From an uncultured Rhodopirellula sp. (lineage in GTDB: Bacteria; Planctomycetota; Planctomycetia; Pirellulales; Pirellulaceae): a stretch of DNA of 5,215 nucleotides. The first letter of the stretch is position 1; each line of letters begins with the position of its first letter. The notes beneath the pieces are model-generated. The model made no database searches, was not told the origin of the DNA, and saw nothing but the letters and a program-made list of their open reading frames with translations. The stretch spans positions 1 through 5,215 of the forward strand of contig CAJXTM010000366.1 in NCBI GenBank assembly GCA_913061385.1, read 5' to 3'. The translations under genes and the position numbers were made by a program. Shown here one piece after another: positions 5,176 to 5,215 of the stretch.

Positions 5176-5215
5176 CTGTCTCTTATACACATCTCCGAGC
5201 CCACGAGACCGAGGC
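5176..5215 (-). other. Illumina Nextera i7 adapter, reverse complement (not genomic)
   Basis: CTGTCTCTTATACACATCT (5176-5194) is the reverse complement of the Tn5 mosaic end, 5195-5209 (CCGAGCCCACGAGAC) of the read-2 sequence, and the final CGAGGC are the first six bases of the complemented index seen at the left end. This is read-through adapter, and genomic sequence ends at 5175. Confidence 0.98.

Noticed and set aside
1..5215. Transposon or linear-replicon terminal inverted repeats
   Set aside because: The repeats are exact Nextera adapter including index and Tn5 mosaic end; no transposase or replication gene is present.

Overview
The window is a short contig whose biological part runs from 49 to 5175. 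Both ends are Illumina Nextera library adapter, not genome. Bases 1-48 read as the end of P7, an 8-base index, the i7 read-2 sequence and the 19-bp Tn5 mosaic end. Bases 5176-5215 are the reverse complement of the same adapter. The 40-bp terminal inverted repeat is therefore a library artefact, and the genes at both ends are cut by the assembly, not by evolution.

The gene content suggests a planctomycete, probably of the Planctomycetaceae/Pirellulaceae type. This rests on family resemblance recalled from memory: a 62-residue Flp pilin with a DDEGPTTVEYAVMLA core, a double-length ABC-2 permease starting MFGPIFNRE, tandem CNNM/CorC genes, and an EIIA protein starting with the group-typical KTLFRSISGGSCLLNLDA. 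Base composition looks balanced, near 50% GC by eye. No species can be named.

Left part (49-3536, minus strand): a tightly packed operon read right to left. A large two-half ABC-2 permease comes first, then a complete CNNM/CBS/CorC transporter-like protein of 420 residues, then a second CNNM protein of which only the first 135 codons remain. Both junctions are 4-base stop/start overlaps (TTGA and ATGA), each with a good Shine-Dalgarno sequence inside the upstream gene, so translational coupling is likely. No ABC ATPase lies in the window.

Middle (about 3537-3748): a divergent intergenic region with three clustered inverted repeats between the permease operon and the pilin gene.

Right part (3749-5175, plus strand): a type IVb Flp pilin gene, then 25 bases later a gene for a two-helix membrane protein ending in a HAMP-like segment with no output domain. 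A hairpin plus T7 tract that may be a terminator follows. After about 330 bases without a convincing gene comes a GTG-started, truncated gene for a fructose/mannitol-type EIIA domain with both active-site histidines. In planctomycetes this N-terminus is, as I recall, often followed by a band-3-like anion transporter domain; that part would lie beyond the contig end.

No RNA gene, CRISPR array, insertion sequence or phage gene was seen. The most useful observations are the adapter ends, the uncalled second CNNM gene, the internal duplication of the permease, the pilin/HAMP pair and the likely fused EIIA transporter.
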